Assembly: GCF_030247185.1 (NCBI RefSeq)
Contig: NC_080572.1
Coordinates: 118,597,928 to 118,661,927, forward strand
Origin: Malaya genurostris
Lineage: Eukaryota; Arthropoda; Insecta; Diptera; Culicidae
Direction of reading: 5' to 3'
DNA length: 64,000 nucleotides
The notes under the pieces are model-generated. The model searched no databases, was not told where the DNA came from, and saw only the letters and a list, made by a program, of their open reading frames with translations. Below are positions 1-11,811 of the stretch, one piece after another. Position 1 is the stretch's first letter. Every line of letters starts with the position of its first letter. Both the position numbers and the translations under genes were made by a program.

Positions 1-1606
1 CACGCCACAGGCCGAAATGTGAAGAAATACAAGTGGTAACCTTATCACGAACGAACGTGCAATACTATGACGAACATCTTAATGGCGAAGCTCAAGATAC
101 AGATAACGGCACAGGAATTAATCTTGGTGCACGCTCAGCCGACGACAGATTCCCAGCACCTGATATCTCGGAGATAAGTGAGAAGATCGGCAAGCTGAGG
201 AACAACCGCGGGCAATGAGCAGTTACCAGGCGAGCTGCTCAAACATGGTGGAGAGGCACTGGCTTGTGCGCTGCACTGGATCTAAGATTTGGCAGGAGGA
301 GATTCTACCGCAGGTATGGGTGGAAGGAGTGGTATGTCCCGTCTACAAAAAGGATGATAAGCTAGATTGTTGCAACTACCGTGCAATCACATTGCTGAAC
401 GCCGCCTACAAGGTACTCTCCCAAATCCTTTGCCGTCGTCTATCACCAATAGCTAAGGAATTCGTAGGGCCGTACCAAGCGGGATTTACTGGAGCCCGCG
501 CCACTACGGATCACATATTCGCGATAAGACAAGTACTTCAGAAGTGTCGTGAATACAACGCACCCACGCATCACTTATTCATTGACTTGAAAGCGGCATA
601 CGACACAATCGATCGAGAACAGCTATGACAGATAATGCACGAATACGGTTTCCCGGATAAACTGACGCGATTGGTCAAAGCAACGATGGATAGAGTGATG
701 TGCTACGTCCGAGTATCTGGGACGCTCTCGAGTCCCTTCGAATCTCGGAGAGGGCTACGTCAAGGTGATGAACTTTCTTGTATCTTGTTCAATATTGCCC
801 TGGAAGGTGTGATTCGAAGAGCGAGGATCGACACTAGTGGCACGATCTTCCGAAAGTCCGTACAACTTTTTGGCTTCACTGACGATATTGATATTGTGAC
901 ACGTAACCTTTAGAAAATGACGGAAACCTACATCGAACTGAAAGCTGAAGCTAGGCGTATCGGACTGGCCATAAATGCGTCAAGAACAAAATACATGAGA
1001 GGAAGAGGCTCTAGAGAAGAAACACTACGCCTCCCATCACGAATATTGATAAACGGTGACGATATCGAGGTGGTTGACGAGTTCGTGTATTTGGGCTCAC
1101 TGGTGACCACCGATAATGACACCAGCAGAGAAATTCAGAGACGTATTGTGGCAGAGAATCGCGCGTACTTTGGACTCAGAAAAACCCTTCGATCGAGAAA
1201 AATAAGCCACCGCACGAAATTGACCATCTACAAAACGCTCATTAGACCTGTTGTTCTCTATGACCACGAGACCTGAACTATGTTGGCAGAAGACCAACGC
1301 GCCCTCAGTGTTTTTGAAAGAAAGGTACTGAGGACCATCTATGGCGGAGCGCAGATGGAAGACGGAACGTGGAGACGGCGTATAAATCACGAATTGCAAC
1401 AGCTGCTAGGAGAACCGGATGGACAGCTAAAATCGGACGTCTACGATGGGCTGGGCATGTCATAAGGATGTCGGACGACAGCCCAGTGAAAATGGTCCTG
1501 GAATCCAATCCGACTGGTACAAGAAGAAGAGGAGCGCAGCGAGCAAGGTGGATCGATCGAGTGGAGGGTGATCTCATTGAACACACCAGCAGCTGACTCA
1601 CCATCA
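1..1606 (+). pseudogene. RTE-like LINE ORF2 remnant (reverse transcriptase, C-terminal part)
   Basis: This is a decayed endonuclease/reverse-transcriptase of a non-LTR retrotransposon that enters from the left edge. Frame 2 carries RT blocks from about 290 to 1465: a block with YRAITLLNAAYKVLSQILC, then YQAGF, FIDLKAAYDTID, LRQGDELSCILFN and the catalytic block GFTDDIDIV near 870-897. Family members usually have F/YADD here, so the alanine has become threonine. In-frame stops lie at 626-628, 911-913 and 1274-1276. Frameshifts occur near 205-290, and near 1405-1420 before the C-terminal block RLRWAGHVIRM. The C-terminal style resembles the RTE clade, but the clade call is tentative. The coding homology fades at about 1595. 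No target-site duplication was found. Confidence 0.85.
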
Positions 1607-2052
1607 ACTTAAATCAATTTATTTATAAAACATTATAAGAAACAATGGGGTTGTTCCAATTCAATGTCACAAACGAACAACAGTTCCAAAATTATGAATT
1701 TTTTTCGGAGATATTTTAAAATTGTTTTCAAATTGCTCTAACCAGTGTATTTCATTAGCATTAGCTCTGAACTTAATCGGTACTATTCCCCAAACAGGCA
1801 CGCATAATTCGAGCTCATGGTCAAAAACTTGCTTCATCCGTGGAAATTGTTTCGACCAATTGCGAATCTTATGCTGCTCTGTCCGGCTTAGTTTTAATAT
1901 TGCATATGAGGGAGTACGCAGAAAGGCAGCTCAAAAACGCTTCTCATACGTCAAACGCATTTAGGCAAACAAGTAACTGAACCATAGATGACTGATTATG
2001 CGTTAAATTGGAATATTGTTCATTCTATCTACTAATAAAAATCTCGTTTCAT
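1607..2052. other. no recognisable feature
   Basis: This is AT-rich sequence downstream of the LINE remnant. I see no coding, RNA or repeat signal beyond chance short ORFs. Confidence 0.5.
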
Positions 2053-2284
2053 TCTACCCCGATACCCGACCCGAAAACTGTATCTGGAAGGTTCGGGAAA
2101 GATTCGGGTACAGAGAAAAACTTTTTTCGGGTTCTGGTTGGGTACGGGTAAAGCTTTAAATTTTCTATAAGATTCGGTTTTGAAAGAAAATTCATGGTTC
2201 CGGGTCGGTTACGGGTAAAGGTATTTTATTTTCGATCGGGTACAGGTCGGGTTCGGGTTTAAAAAAATTCTTACCCGACCAGCT
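2053..2284. repeat. degenerate GGGTTCGGG / GGGTACGGGT repeat
   Basis: About 230 bases are built from diverged copies of GGTTCGGG, GGGTACGGGTA and GATCGGGTAC motifs. It begins with the complementary CCCGATACCCGACCC and ends with TTACCCGACC, so the repeat is on the + strand in the middle and inverted at both edges. It has no ORF. It resembles the CCCGACCC-type low-complexity islands of insect genomes. I see no function. Confidence 0.7.
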
Positions 2285-4160
2285 CTACCTTGGTGTTTGT
2301 TATTTGAAGACTTGTACTTTATACACCAACAAAAAAAAGTCGCAGAACACCACACTGAACGTAATATATCGACCCTCCAGCTCATCGCTATTCAAGAGAG
2401 CAGTGAAAATAAAGGACTGCATTTGTGTGCTGCATACTGCTTCCACGTTTCAGCTCTTGCGTAATTTCATAATTGACTACATAAACCTGCTTATCTAGAC
2501 TCTCGGATGTGAACGCAAACGCTAATACGCATCAAATGTAAACAATTACCTCTTTCCTCTCCGGTTTTACGCTTCTCGATTCCCTTTCCTTCGTAGGCAT
2601 TATGAAACACTTTCAGTTTCTGTATGATTGCGAGCAAGATGGTAAAACTTTGCAGCTGAAAACCCATTATCCATCGTTGATTCAAAACTTATTCTCATAA
2701 ATTTGCATTAGCCTTCTTCAAGTAATCTTTCATTTACTCGATCGATTCAAAACGATGACTTTTTTGATAATTTAGAAGCTTCAAAAAGCAATGAAGTCAA
2801 GTGAATAGAATCCCTAGTTTAGGGCTTGTTGAAATAATATGTAACGCACTAACATGTAAAAATGTTTCCAATGTAACTTTCACATTTTAACAGCGCACAA
2901 TGACACGATGTTTTAATGATAACATAAAGAACATGTTCAGAAATTCAAACTTTTAGCAACAGGAATTTTAGTAGTAAGAAAATGGAATTTTTATTTGGCT
3001 CGAATGCAGTCCTATGTCATTCACGCGGTTACGTCTTTGACAATACCAAGAAAATACGACATTTACAGTACGGATCTCAATTTTTACATTTTTAAAACAA
3101 ATTTCATACATTTATTCATTTGAGCGGGCATTGTTATGCTGGAGAATGCTTGGTGTTCGGCACAAACGCATCAATTGCGTTAGGCATCGGTTTCCTGTAA
3201 TTTCAAAGTGTTCATAATATGAATGTTTCGGTTAATTGCCGTCATGCGATCTGCTCAAGCTTTCCCATAACATGCTTATTATTATTGTTCGATAGCTATT
3301 AGGTCCTCGGAATTGATACGGCCAATATTAATTACCGATGAACGCGTGATTGGGCTGTTCTGCTCGACTTAGATCTTGCACACCTTTCAAGTGCACGGTG
3401 AATTAGTTTGGTTTAATACATGATTCTAAGCTTGTACTCAAGCTACTTTAATAACTTTATAATTTACTTATATTTAACGCTACACAATTATAAACCAAGT
3501 ACAAGTATTTCACGGAACACTCGACGCAACTTAATCGTTGGAAGCAAATTTTTATCAGTCTCTCTCGAAAATCTGCTCTTGAAGTCAAATTGTTCTGTGT
3601 TGGTATTAAACAAAATGTGTTACTTCAGTACGCGGAGATGATAGAAACATAGAGTAGGTCGCGAACAATAACTAATTTTTGTCACGAATACAAATCCTGT
3701 CTGGATTCACCTGTTCAAAAGCAAAGATACACAGTTCGATAACTTTTGGATTCATGTCGTACGAAATTCAGTTTCCTTGCATTTGCATCATTATCAAGCC
3801 ATTTCAAAGTTTTTCTACGACTCACTGAAACAACAGTAATGATTTTTTGCGCGTTTGGAAGGCATAGTGCTTTAGTAATTCTCCCAAATATTTCCTAAAA
3901 TAACAATTCTTGAAACGTAAAAACAACTCGTCACACGTTGTTTTACTATGAGCATCATCTCCAAACGTATTATTTGATAAATCTTTTTTAAACACGCTCG
4001 ATCAGCATGTTCCAAACCAGTTGATATAAACTCTATGCCAAACTGGCATTTTCCAGGAATGCGGATTCTTTACAAACACTGTGGATCCGTAAAGCCTCTA
4101 CAGAAGATTCAAACTATAAATACCAAGATTAACTCTAGTGTGCGTTTGTCCATCAATTAT
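2285..4160. other. long stretch without recognised features
   Basis: This is AT-rich non-coding sequence. ORFs of 60-73 codons around 2304-2498, 2491-2685 and 3420-3641 show no motif or codon pattern that I can support. No clear tandem or inverted repeat was seen. Confidence 0.5.
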
Positions 4161-4164
4161 ATAG

Positions 4165-4995
4165 TCAAAGTTTATTTATTTATTTCGTCAAGCAGACTAC
4201 ATATAAATGGTTTACAATGTTTACTTAGATACTACGCATTATTTCTACGACCATGCTGGAATTTAATTTCATTTTTGGACATACTAAGGTCAAGATGCTC
4301 GCAATATTGATTGTAGTGGTGCATTATACGATTGATTGGGCTCTATTTTGCATAATTTGTTCTAGTGTTTCTTTCTAGAAATAATTTCCTGGTTCGTAAT
4401 TGACGACTAGGCGTATACAAATTTTATTGCGATAATGAAGAAAGTGATTGAATGCGTTGAGAAATAATGTTGCTGATAAAATAAAGCATTGCAAGGTCGC
4501 GGCGTTCTTTAAGTGTTTGAATATTGATGAGCATGCAGCGTGCTTCATATGGTGGTAAAGGAAATGCTGTTTAGTTTAATTTACGATGTGCATATTAAAG
4601 AAATTATTTTTGAATAGATTAGATGCGTTCTTCGTGAATAATATTGTATGGATTCCATATCAGGCTACAATATTCTAAAATAGATCTGACATTTGTATTG
4701 TATAAAAATTTAATTGTGTATGGGTCCTGAAAGTTATGAATATTACAGCGTCGTTGATGTTTTTTCCGTGAAGAGTTTTATGTCGTCTGTATATATAAGA
4801 ACTTTCAGATTTTTTAGTATAAAGGAAATGTCGTTTATATGTAAAATGAAAAGGATAGGCCCTAAGTGAGAACCCTGAGCTACGCCAGAAGTTATCTGAT
4901 GGAGTGTTCCGTGAAATGTAAGTGACACGTGGATCAATAAGTCTCAGGACTGATACACAGATGGCAATTTCCGTTATATTTTTCATGAGTACCAA
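4165..4995 (-). pseudogene. jockey-type LINE reverse-transcriptase remnant
   Basis: This is the 3' part of a non-LTR retrotransposon ORF2 on the minus strand. RT block GVAQGSHLGPILFILHIND lies near 4880, followed by the catalytic YTDDIKLF near 4780 (the usual YADD with alanine to threonine). Downstream, between about 4690 and 4200 in broken frames, I can read blocks such as ILEYCSLIWNPYN, LPPYEARCMLINIQTLKERR and NRIMHHYNQYCEHLDLSMS. These are typical of jockey-clade C-termini in insects. The 3' end is probably the A-rich tail complementary to tatttatttatttcg near 4175. The 5' side is truncated near 4995. It is inactive through multiple stops and shifts. Confidence 0.75.
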
Positions 4996-5269
4996 CCTTA
5001 AAAAAACGTGTCAAAATTTCATGACATTCTGATGTTTGGTCAACGAGTTAACTGATGCAAGCTTTCATACTCTCGAAACAATGGATTCTTAATAATTCCG
5101 TGTGTTTATTCAATGTTACTTTTTGATGAAAACAAAAATACTGTTCAAGCTCAGCAACGGCTTGAGAAGTGCTACAGTGACTCTGCTCCATCATAAAAAA
5201 CATTTGTTGGTGGTATTCTGAGTTTGATCGATCTCGCATTGACACTGAAGATTTGTTTGCTCACGATGG

Positions 5270-5585
5270 ACTAAAAACGACAACGTGTCGTAGATTCTCA
5301 GCACTGTTTGTTGCTATTTAGTCGAAATTAACTAGATTTTTTGCGCCGATATGTAACAATGGATGAAACTTGGATCCATTACTAAACTCCAAATCTATAG
5401 CAATCATCAGACGAGTGGACCGCAGTCGGTGAGAAACGTTCAAAGCCAGTTATGGCCTCAGTATTTTTGAATGCTCAAAGAATTGCGTTCATCGAATACC
5501 TTGAAAAGAAAAGGTTAAACTAGCAATTGCGAGCGTATCATTTGGTAACTGATGCACTTAAAGAATTAAAAAAGTGCTCTTACAT
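5270..5585 (+). pseudogene. mariner transposase fossil
   Basis: The plus strand reads as an eroded DD34D mariner transposase. A block FLRRYVTMDETWIHY near 5336-5380 contains the first catalytic aspartate (MDET). It is followed by SSDEWTAVGEKR, KPVMASVF and RIAFIEYLEKKRLN up to about 5520. Stops interrupt it (after the HY block, within TPNL*QSS, and after RLN). Only the middle third of the protein survives, and the second and third catalytic aspartates are missing. It is related to, but much older than, the nearly intact mariner at 17062-18205. Confidence 0.75.
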
Positions 5586-5829
5586 TCCCTTTGTGGAATT
5601 TGTTTTTTTTTACAGATTAAGCATCCGATTCTTAGCGGACAGCACCATTGCATTACTAGTACTACGATGTTATTGACACTAAAAATACTTCCAGGGCGGG
5701 ACTGGAACATATCACAACTGGCTTGTAAAACCAGCGTCCTATGCATTGAACCGCCAACCCGGGATACGGATCCAATTGCTGCCGCATGCCCCTTGTTTTC
5801 CGGATACGACCCCCAGTAACTACTATCTG

Positions 5830-6905
5830 TTCGAAGAATATATACTAAAATGTCGAATGACAGAAGGTCGCATGACAAAATGTCGAAAAACAAAAGGTCA
5901 AAATACTAAAAGACCGAATGCGTCAAATTGTCGAATAAGACGAAATATCGGAATAAAAAAACGTCGAATACAACGAAAGGTCGAATGCAACGAATAGTCG
6001 AATAGCCACGCGTCGAAAGCAGGAAAAGTCGAAAACGACGGAAGAGCGAGTTCTGGGTGTGTTGCATTGCATATATTTGTTGAATATCTACTGTTAAACC
6101 AAATTAATCTCCAGGGTTAAACACAACTTAAGAGTTGAGCCGAGGTAAAGTATACGGGTCTAAAAGCTTCTATTTTAATACAGGAGCAAAACAATGTAAA
6201 GTGTTAGTTCTCAAATTTTAAACTGTCGTTGGGAATCACTATCGCTTTGCGTAATTGCATTTCACAATTATTTGTTGAAAAAAAACGGTGTAAATGACGT
6301 TTGTCCTGCGTACGGGCCTGACGTTCAGATACACAGCACAGTAGAGCGAATATTTCCATAACAGCTTTCCTATACTGATTTATATTTTAGCAATTGAAGC
6401 TAAAATATAAATCAGTATAGGAAAGCTGTTTTGGGAATATTCACTCTTCGTGCTGTGTATCTGAACGTCAGGCCCGTACGCAGGATTTTAGGGGTGTTTA
6501 TATTGTTTTGACGAGTGGTAATCACACAATATACTGCGCAGAACCTTCCCTTCTAGCCCTCGTGCATTTTGGCTCCACTGCATAAACATATATCACCAAT
6601 TATTTTGGTATTTCATGATAGCGTCTCCGCTACCGACTTTCTCACCATTATTCCTTTTCTAGTTTTCGACAATTCGTCGTATTCCACCTTTAATGGCATA
6701 CGACCTTCTGTTATATTCGACCTTTCGTTATATTCGACGTTTTATCGTATTCGTTTTTTTTGGTATCTTGATTATCCGGTACTTTTGTTATATTCGTGCT
6801 TCTGTCGCAGTCAACTATTTGATACATTCGATGATTTGTGACTTAAGATATTTCGTCATTCGACTTTTTGTCGTTCGACGTTTTGTCATTTGATGTTTTA
6901 TTATT
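5830..6905. mobile_element. foldback element with TCGAATGACAAAAGG-type arrays
   Basis: The left flank (about 5830-6060) is an array of short degenerate units such as AGGTCGAATGACAAAATG. The right flank (about 6650-6905) carries the same motif in inverted orientation, for example GTCATTCGACTTTTTGTCG and GACGTTTTGTCATTTGATG. Between them sits a near-perfect palindrome at 6304-6485. The overall layout (array, core, inverted array) is that of a foldback transposon. No transposase is present. Short ORFs here are by-products of the array. Exact ends and any target duplication were not resolved. Confidence 0.6.
6304..6485. repeat. near-perfect palindrome, arms 88 and 87 nt, 7-nt loop
   Basis: The left arm 6304-6391 and right arm 6399-6485 are reverse complements with only a handful of mismatches, around the segment AGTAGAGCGAATATTTCC versus its partner. 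The loop is AATTGAA (6392-6398). The outer ends read TCCTGCGTACGGGCCTGACG and its complement. In single strands it would form a hairpin of nearly 90 bp. It forms the core of the surrounding foldback element. Confidence 0.9.
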
Positions 6906-8415
6906 AAACCTTCTAAGAAGAAGATTCTCCAACGAGGAAGTCAATGATTCGTCATCAGTATGCGACAGATTCGTCCGCAAGCTGTTGAAGATGGATGCAA
7001 TTCTCATAATTACAAATAACCAAATATAGTTTCGAACCGTCAGCGTATCAGTTCTCTATCATCTCAAAGCAACACGGTATCATTGAAAAACGATGCGAAT
7101 CGAAGTGAACCCATTTTGCTGCCTTGTGGTGCTCTGAATTTGTTCGTAAGCGAAGATGAAAAAAACGTAGGATAAGGATAAGGGTAGTTTAAATTCTTAT
7201 TGAAGTTATCTTACGTTGCGTAATATTTGAACGAACCCTTTATCACAGCCACGAACGAAATTTTGAATAAACCTCAGTTAAAAGGAAATATATGAAAATA
7301 GAAACAACATTCATATTAAATATGAAAATGATTCAATTTTTAAACGAGTGATTGTTTGTAATTATCATTGATTCAAGATCTTGTTTTATTTCTGTACAAT
7401 TAAACTTATATAATCTTCCAACGGCAAATCTTCGGAAAGGTGAGAAATGATGATTCTTATGCTGAGTCTGTCGCATTATTCCAACTACCTTGTCACCTAA
7501 CTGGAACGTTATGCGTTGGAATCATATCAGAAAAAAGCGAAACTTTTTTACGTATTCATCCAGCACTCCCGCAACGAAAACCAATCTGGGTGGGGAGGAA
7601 GGGTCGTTGGTAAACTTCGAGTGGGACGGCAATGCAGACAGCATAGTCGCCATCCCCAACTCACATGCATACATACAACTGCTCATGCTAAACCCTCACC
7701 GGTAGCTGTGCAAACAACCATCAAACGCAACGAGTGAAAAGAGACACGAAAAAGTTCATTGCCCGCTACGAATTTGACCTACTAAGCCTGCACTGTCATT
7801 GCCGTCGTGTTTTCTCACCAAGCTCACGAGCAAACCACCACCATCAAGCACCGTGAGCGAAGGAATGGTAGAGAAGCATTCGCACCACGCGCTGCTTGCT
7901 TTGTCTGAACTGTTTTGATCCACCATCTCATCGAGTCATCGCTGGCTGCAGACAGCCGAGTAAGAGAGCGAAGTACGATCGATCAAGCGAGCGTGTGACG
8001 GGTTGTGTCTTATGTTTGCTGTTCCAACTTTCAATCCCACTCGCGATCTCGCTTTTGCGCGTTCACTTTTGTTTAAAATTTCTTCAGATCTCGTTTATGA
8101 AAAAAGTGAATCTTTTCTTGAGGTAGAAAATAGTGGACGATTGGATGGCTTCTTATTTTTGTTTTCTCCTTTTTTCGCTCAACGTAGGGTAATTGTACCG
8201 ACATTCATCGCATCAATCGATGGTATGGTGCAGGTTATACATTTCTCGGACTAATACCATAATAATAAATGTTCCTCGAACTAAAGGGTTGAATAAAGTA
8301 TGAGTACAGTTACCCTACTTTTAGCAATGCAAGGTACGGTAGAACAAACAAAAAACCTGAAAAGTGTTCAAAACATTCATTTGACGTCTTACATGTATAT
8401 GCGTATCGTGCGGAT
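6906..8415. other. non-coding stretch with a GC-richer pocket
   Basis: No gene is recognised. About 7560-8010 is richer in G+C than its surroundings and looks like unique, possibly exonic or 5'-flanking host sequence. The ORFs there (71-83 codons) overlap in different frames without conserved motifs, so I do not call a CDS. Confidence 0.4.
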
Positions 8416-8590
8416 GGAGAATAGTACTATTTGTCGCTTGCGTCACTTATATGATCATATCTACCGAACCGAAAGAGTTAACATAGTTATATGATCATCG
8501 AACTTGATGAATAATCTAATAGTAGCATTCAGAAGAGCTTAAGCTTGTTGAAATCGGTTATGCTATCTCCGAAAAAAGTTAACGGCTAGA
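8416..8590 (+). repeat. single diverged copy of the 15.1-kb tandem unit
   Basis: The segment reads GCGTCACTTATATGATCATAT, then ACCGAACCGAAAG, TTGATGAATAATCTAATAGTAGC and AGCTTGTTGAAATCGG. The same ordered words recur two or three times at 15100-15425. It is a dispersed non-coding repeat. Confidence 0.55.
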
Positions 8591-8605
8591 GAAAAAACCT
8601 TTTTT

Positions 8606-9335
8606 AATTCACCTAGTGGTGTAATGATGCCTTTCTCATATTACTTATATTTTCAAAAATATCACTGGAAGATTCTGTCAAGACATTTTTTTGTCAATCT
8701 TGAATAAAATAAGAAATTTTCTTCGGGTATGAACTAACATTACCTTTTCAATTTGTAAACATTTTTGACAAGTTAATAAGAATTTTTGTTTATTTTGCAT
8801 CACCGAACTAAATGATTGAACACACTTTACCCTCTAGTTCTGGAACCGAAAGTCAGACCCGGATGGAATTGAACAGCGCTGAGGCAATAGGAACTTTTAT
8901 TTGAGCGTAAGTTTTTGGAAATCGATCAAATCAACTTTGAGAAAATAGAATGAGTCTCGTTTTAGAGTTTTTGACCACTATTTCTGGTACTTCTGAAACT
9001 GGGCACTGGGTGTCAGTATAGCCGAAGTCGGTTCGTTTAGTAATTAACTAAAATAGCCTACAAATTAAATCAGTTTTGAGCCAAATCTAGAAGAATGACG
9101 GTGTGAAATTTTATCCTATGAAAGCATGTTGAAATTCAATAGCAACCTTTGGGACTATAAGATTTTTTTATTGTATGAGTGACATTAGTTGACATATATT
9201 CACACACATACACACACAGACACATAGATTGCTCAGCTCGATGAACTATGTCGAATGATATAGAATACTTAGCCCTCCGGGTCAGTTTTCACACTGATTG
9301 CATAAACTTTCTATATGAGAAAGACAATAAGTGTA
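8606..9335 (+). mobile_element. dispersed short repeat (GTGTAATGATGCC / TTCCGGAACCGGAAGTC family)
   Basis: It starts with CACCTAGTGGTGTAATGATG and CCTTTCTCATATTAC. It carries the internal word GGAACCGAAAGTCAGACCC, then the word CAGCTCGATGAACTATGTCG, and ends with TATATGAGAAAGACAATAA, which is complementary to the start (TTTCTCAT against ATGAGAAA). It has no ORF. Fragments of the same family recur at 9530, 10030-10310, 11660, 29780, 32095, 47630, 49650, 61550 and 63460. I treat it as a non-autonomous mosquito-type repeat. The family name is unknown to me. Confidence 0.6.
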
Positions 9336-9479
9336 TTTTTATAGAAAAGCATCGTTATCATGATTTTGTGATAATACTATTGAGTAAAAGATTTACAAAT
9401 TGACGTATTTTTCACCTGAAAGTATAGATTTAAATGTGGCAACCCTGCACGCTATAAGAAATTGAACAAAGCACACTGC

Positions 9480-9620
9480 GAACCAATTTTGCATAGTCAT
9501 TTTGAATGACGATTTGAACGTTTTTACACTCATCGCCCTATAATTTCGGAACCGGAAGTCGTATCTGCATGAAATTGCATAGTATCTTTTAAGACAATGA
9601 TAGCTTTAATTTGAATCGTG
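9480..9620 (+). repeat. fragment of the TTCCGGAACCGGAAGTC family
   Basis: It contains TTTCGGAACCGGAAGTCGTA followed by TGCATGAAATTGCATAG, matching the internal part of the 8606-9335 element. Both ends are lost. Confidence 0.5.
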
Positions 9621-9636
9621 AAAATCTGTTTAACAC

Positions 9637-9890
9637 ACTTAAAAAATATTACATCTTTATAGATGCACATAGAAGAAGCGTCTCGATTCACTTACATTCA
9701 CAGTACACAGCATTTAAAGATGAGTCAAATCATTAACTTCACAATTGTTTTAGCTGAAACTCACATCGATACAGACGCAAAATTTTCGGTTACATGTTAG
9801 TAGATGTAATATTTTGTCCTCACCGAAGAAATTACGGCATACTTGAATTTACGTCAAGCGTAAATTTCATTTTTTCTAAGAGTGTAGTAG
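9637..9890. mobile_element. MITE-like element with ACACTTAAAAAA-type ends
   Basis: The left end reads CACACTTAAAAAATATTACATC. The right end is the approximate inverse, TTTTTTCTAAGAGTGTAG. A second copy with similar ends lies at 47927-48337. It has no coding capacity. It sits inside a dispersed-repeat fragment, so it is a later insertion. The target duplication was not resolved. Confidence 0.45.
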
Positions 9891-9999
9891 GACCAAAATA
9901 GTTTTATATATTCACTATCTAACAAAACCTGCCAACTAGATGAATTTAGCAGTAAGTTTTATAAAAATGTGCCCCTCGTTCCGTCATGGTTTGTGAAAA

Positions 10000-10349
10000 A
10001 ATACTCATGAAATTGAAATTTTTCACTAATCGCACTTTATTATCGGAAGTCAGATTTGGATCAACTTTACAGGAACTTTTTAGAGAATTTTAAGACCTTT
10101 TATTTGCTTCTTAGTTTGTGAAAATCGGTTAAAAACTTTCCGAGAAAATTGAATACGCAGTTTTTTTTATAAATTCGCTCATATTTCCTTGTAATTCCGG
10201 AACCGGAAGTCAGATCCAAATGAAATTCTGAAAATTTGTATGAGGCCATAAGACCTTTCATTTGAATCGGTTGTAAAGTCGGCCTTCCTATATGAGAAAG
10301 GAAAAACGTTGAAAGGAACACATACATACCATGCGAATAAACACATATA
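10000..10349 (+). repeat. left half of a dispersed short repeat, interrupted at 10350
   Basis: It contains TTCCGGAACCGGAAGTCAGATC near 10197 and TATATGAGAAAGGAAAAACG near 10290, typical of the dispersed family. It then carries the run of CACATAC words that precedes the CTCGTCGAGTTGAG word in other copies. That word reappears only at 11668, on the far side of the 10350-11657 insertion. Confidence 0.5.
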
Positions 10350-11657
10350 CACGGAAAACCTTCCAATCAAAAAATTACGATCTGGCAATTTTTGATTTTT
10401 GCAGTTGTTATTTTAACTAATAATTAGTTGATACAACCTATTTGCCATTTGATTCGCACATATTGAAGTAGTTGAAAAATATGTTGTTTTTAATGCTGTC
10501 TAATGTCAAAAACAGCACAAAGCAAAACAAAAATTGCAATGGAAAATAAACCATTACTTTAGTTGCAATTCAAACGCGTTTCTGAAACATTTTCATGCAA
10601 ATGAAATTCACTTATTATACGTTTGTTAAACTCGTGAAGAGTAACTTTCGAATGATAGTAAATTAATGTTTATCATAAAACTAGTTGTCAGAATAATAAT
10701 GTGATGATAAATCTTTACTGCTCTGGTGTTACAAGAAGAAACGATTGATATAAAGTAGTGCTATGCACAGAACTGATAGCCGTTAGAGATACTGCAATTA
10801 AAAAAACGTGTTTAACCAAATCTAGAACCCAGTGAATTGTAATGGTTTGAATTTTGGTCTTAAAATCAACTTGATTCTCCATCGTGAAATGCATGTTAAT
10901 GAATGAGCATCATGTTATCTTCAAGTCATGTACAAAAATTGTATGAACAAAGTGATTAAATTGAAAATGTTTAATATTCATTCATATAATCTGTTGGAAC
11001 TGTAAGTTGCAATGGCTCAAAAAATAAAAATCAGTGCATCCGGTTCGACTTTTTGTTCGTAAGTAATATAGTGGTCACAATTAGAAAGTTTCGTTGACAC
11101 CAGCATTACTAAAAGACAGTATATTAAAAACAAAAATAGAAATGATTTCAACGAATATAAAGCAGCAATAACATTAATTTTTATTTATATCGTCATAATA
11201 TAATATATTATTTTTATTAAATATTAAATTTTTTTTTATATATCTTAACATACCGAATTTTCATTTAAAAAATCAGAACGTATATCAATAAGGAATATTT
11301 TATTGTCATTCAAAATCAATAATTTTGCTTAAGTTGAAATAACTAATCGTAATTTCTAAAACAACTAAAACCGATTTGTTTTTCAACTCACATAACTGTT
11401 AAATCAAAAACAAGGTCGGTTGTTGTAACTAAAATCTTTATTGAAATTTAAAGGTGTGTGTGTGTGTCTTGGCTAACTGACAGCATCTTATTTTCAAAAA
11501 AAAATTTTGTTATTTCAACCATCGTTTCTGTTGATCGAAAAACAAAAATGGCAGTTTAGAAAAAACAACAATCGATTAGTTGTACCAAATTTTAACCAAT
11601 CAAATTCAGAAAAACAGCTAATATTTTGGTTGTTTCACGATCGCGAGGGGTTCCGTG
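10350..11657. mobile_element. AT-rich element with CACGGAA ends
   Basis: It begins CACGGAAAACC and ends with the inverse GGTTCCGTG. It is flanked by TATA on both sides (10346-10349 and 11658-11661). Flanking sequence on both sides belongs to one dispersed-repeat copy, which supports an insertion. The interior is AT-rich, with words such as ATTAGTTGATACAACC near the left end and the related inverse near the right. It has no transposase ORF. It resembles the better-defined element at 34804-35979, but only about 7 terminal bases match exactly. Confidence 0.4.
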
Positions 11658-11730
11658 TATACACGTTTTCCGATCTCGTCGAGTTGAGTCGAATGGTATA
11701 TAATACTATGATATTTTGTGCAACATGATA
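11658..11730 (+). repeat. right half of the interrupted dispersed repeat
   Basis: The sequence GATCTCGTCGAGTTGAGTCG followed by AATGGTATATAATAC is the end-proximal word of the dispersed family, also seen at 9230 and, inverted, at 29780 and 61552. Confidence 0.5.
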
Positions 11731-11811
11731 TTCTAACATTTATATTTTCCTTCTAGTTTGCCAAAAGGAATTTTCAGTGCCATGGTAGATCCTACCACAG
11801 TTACCACGTCG

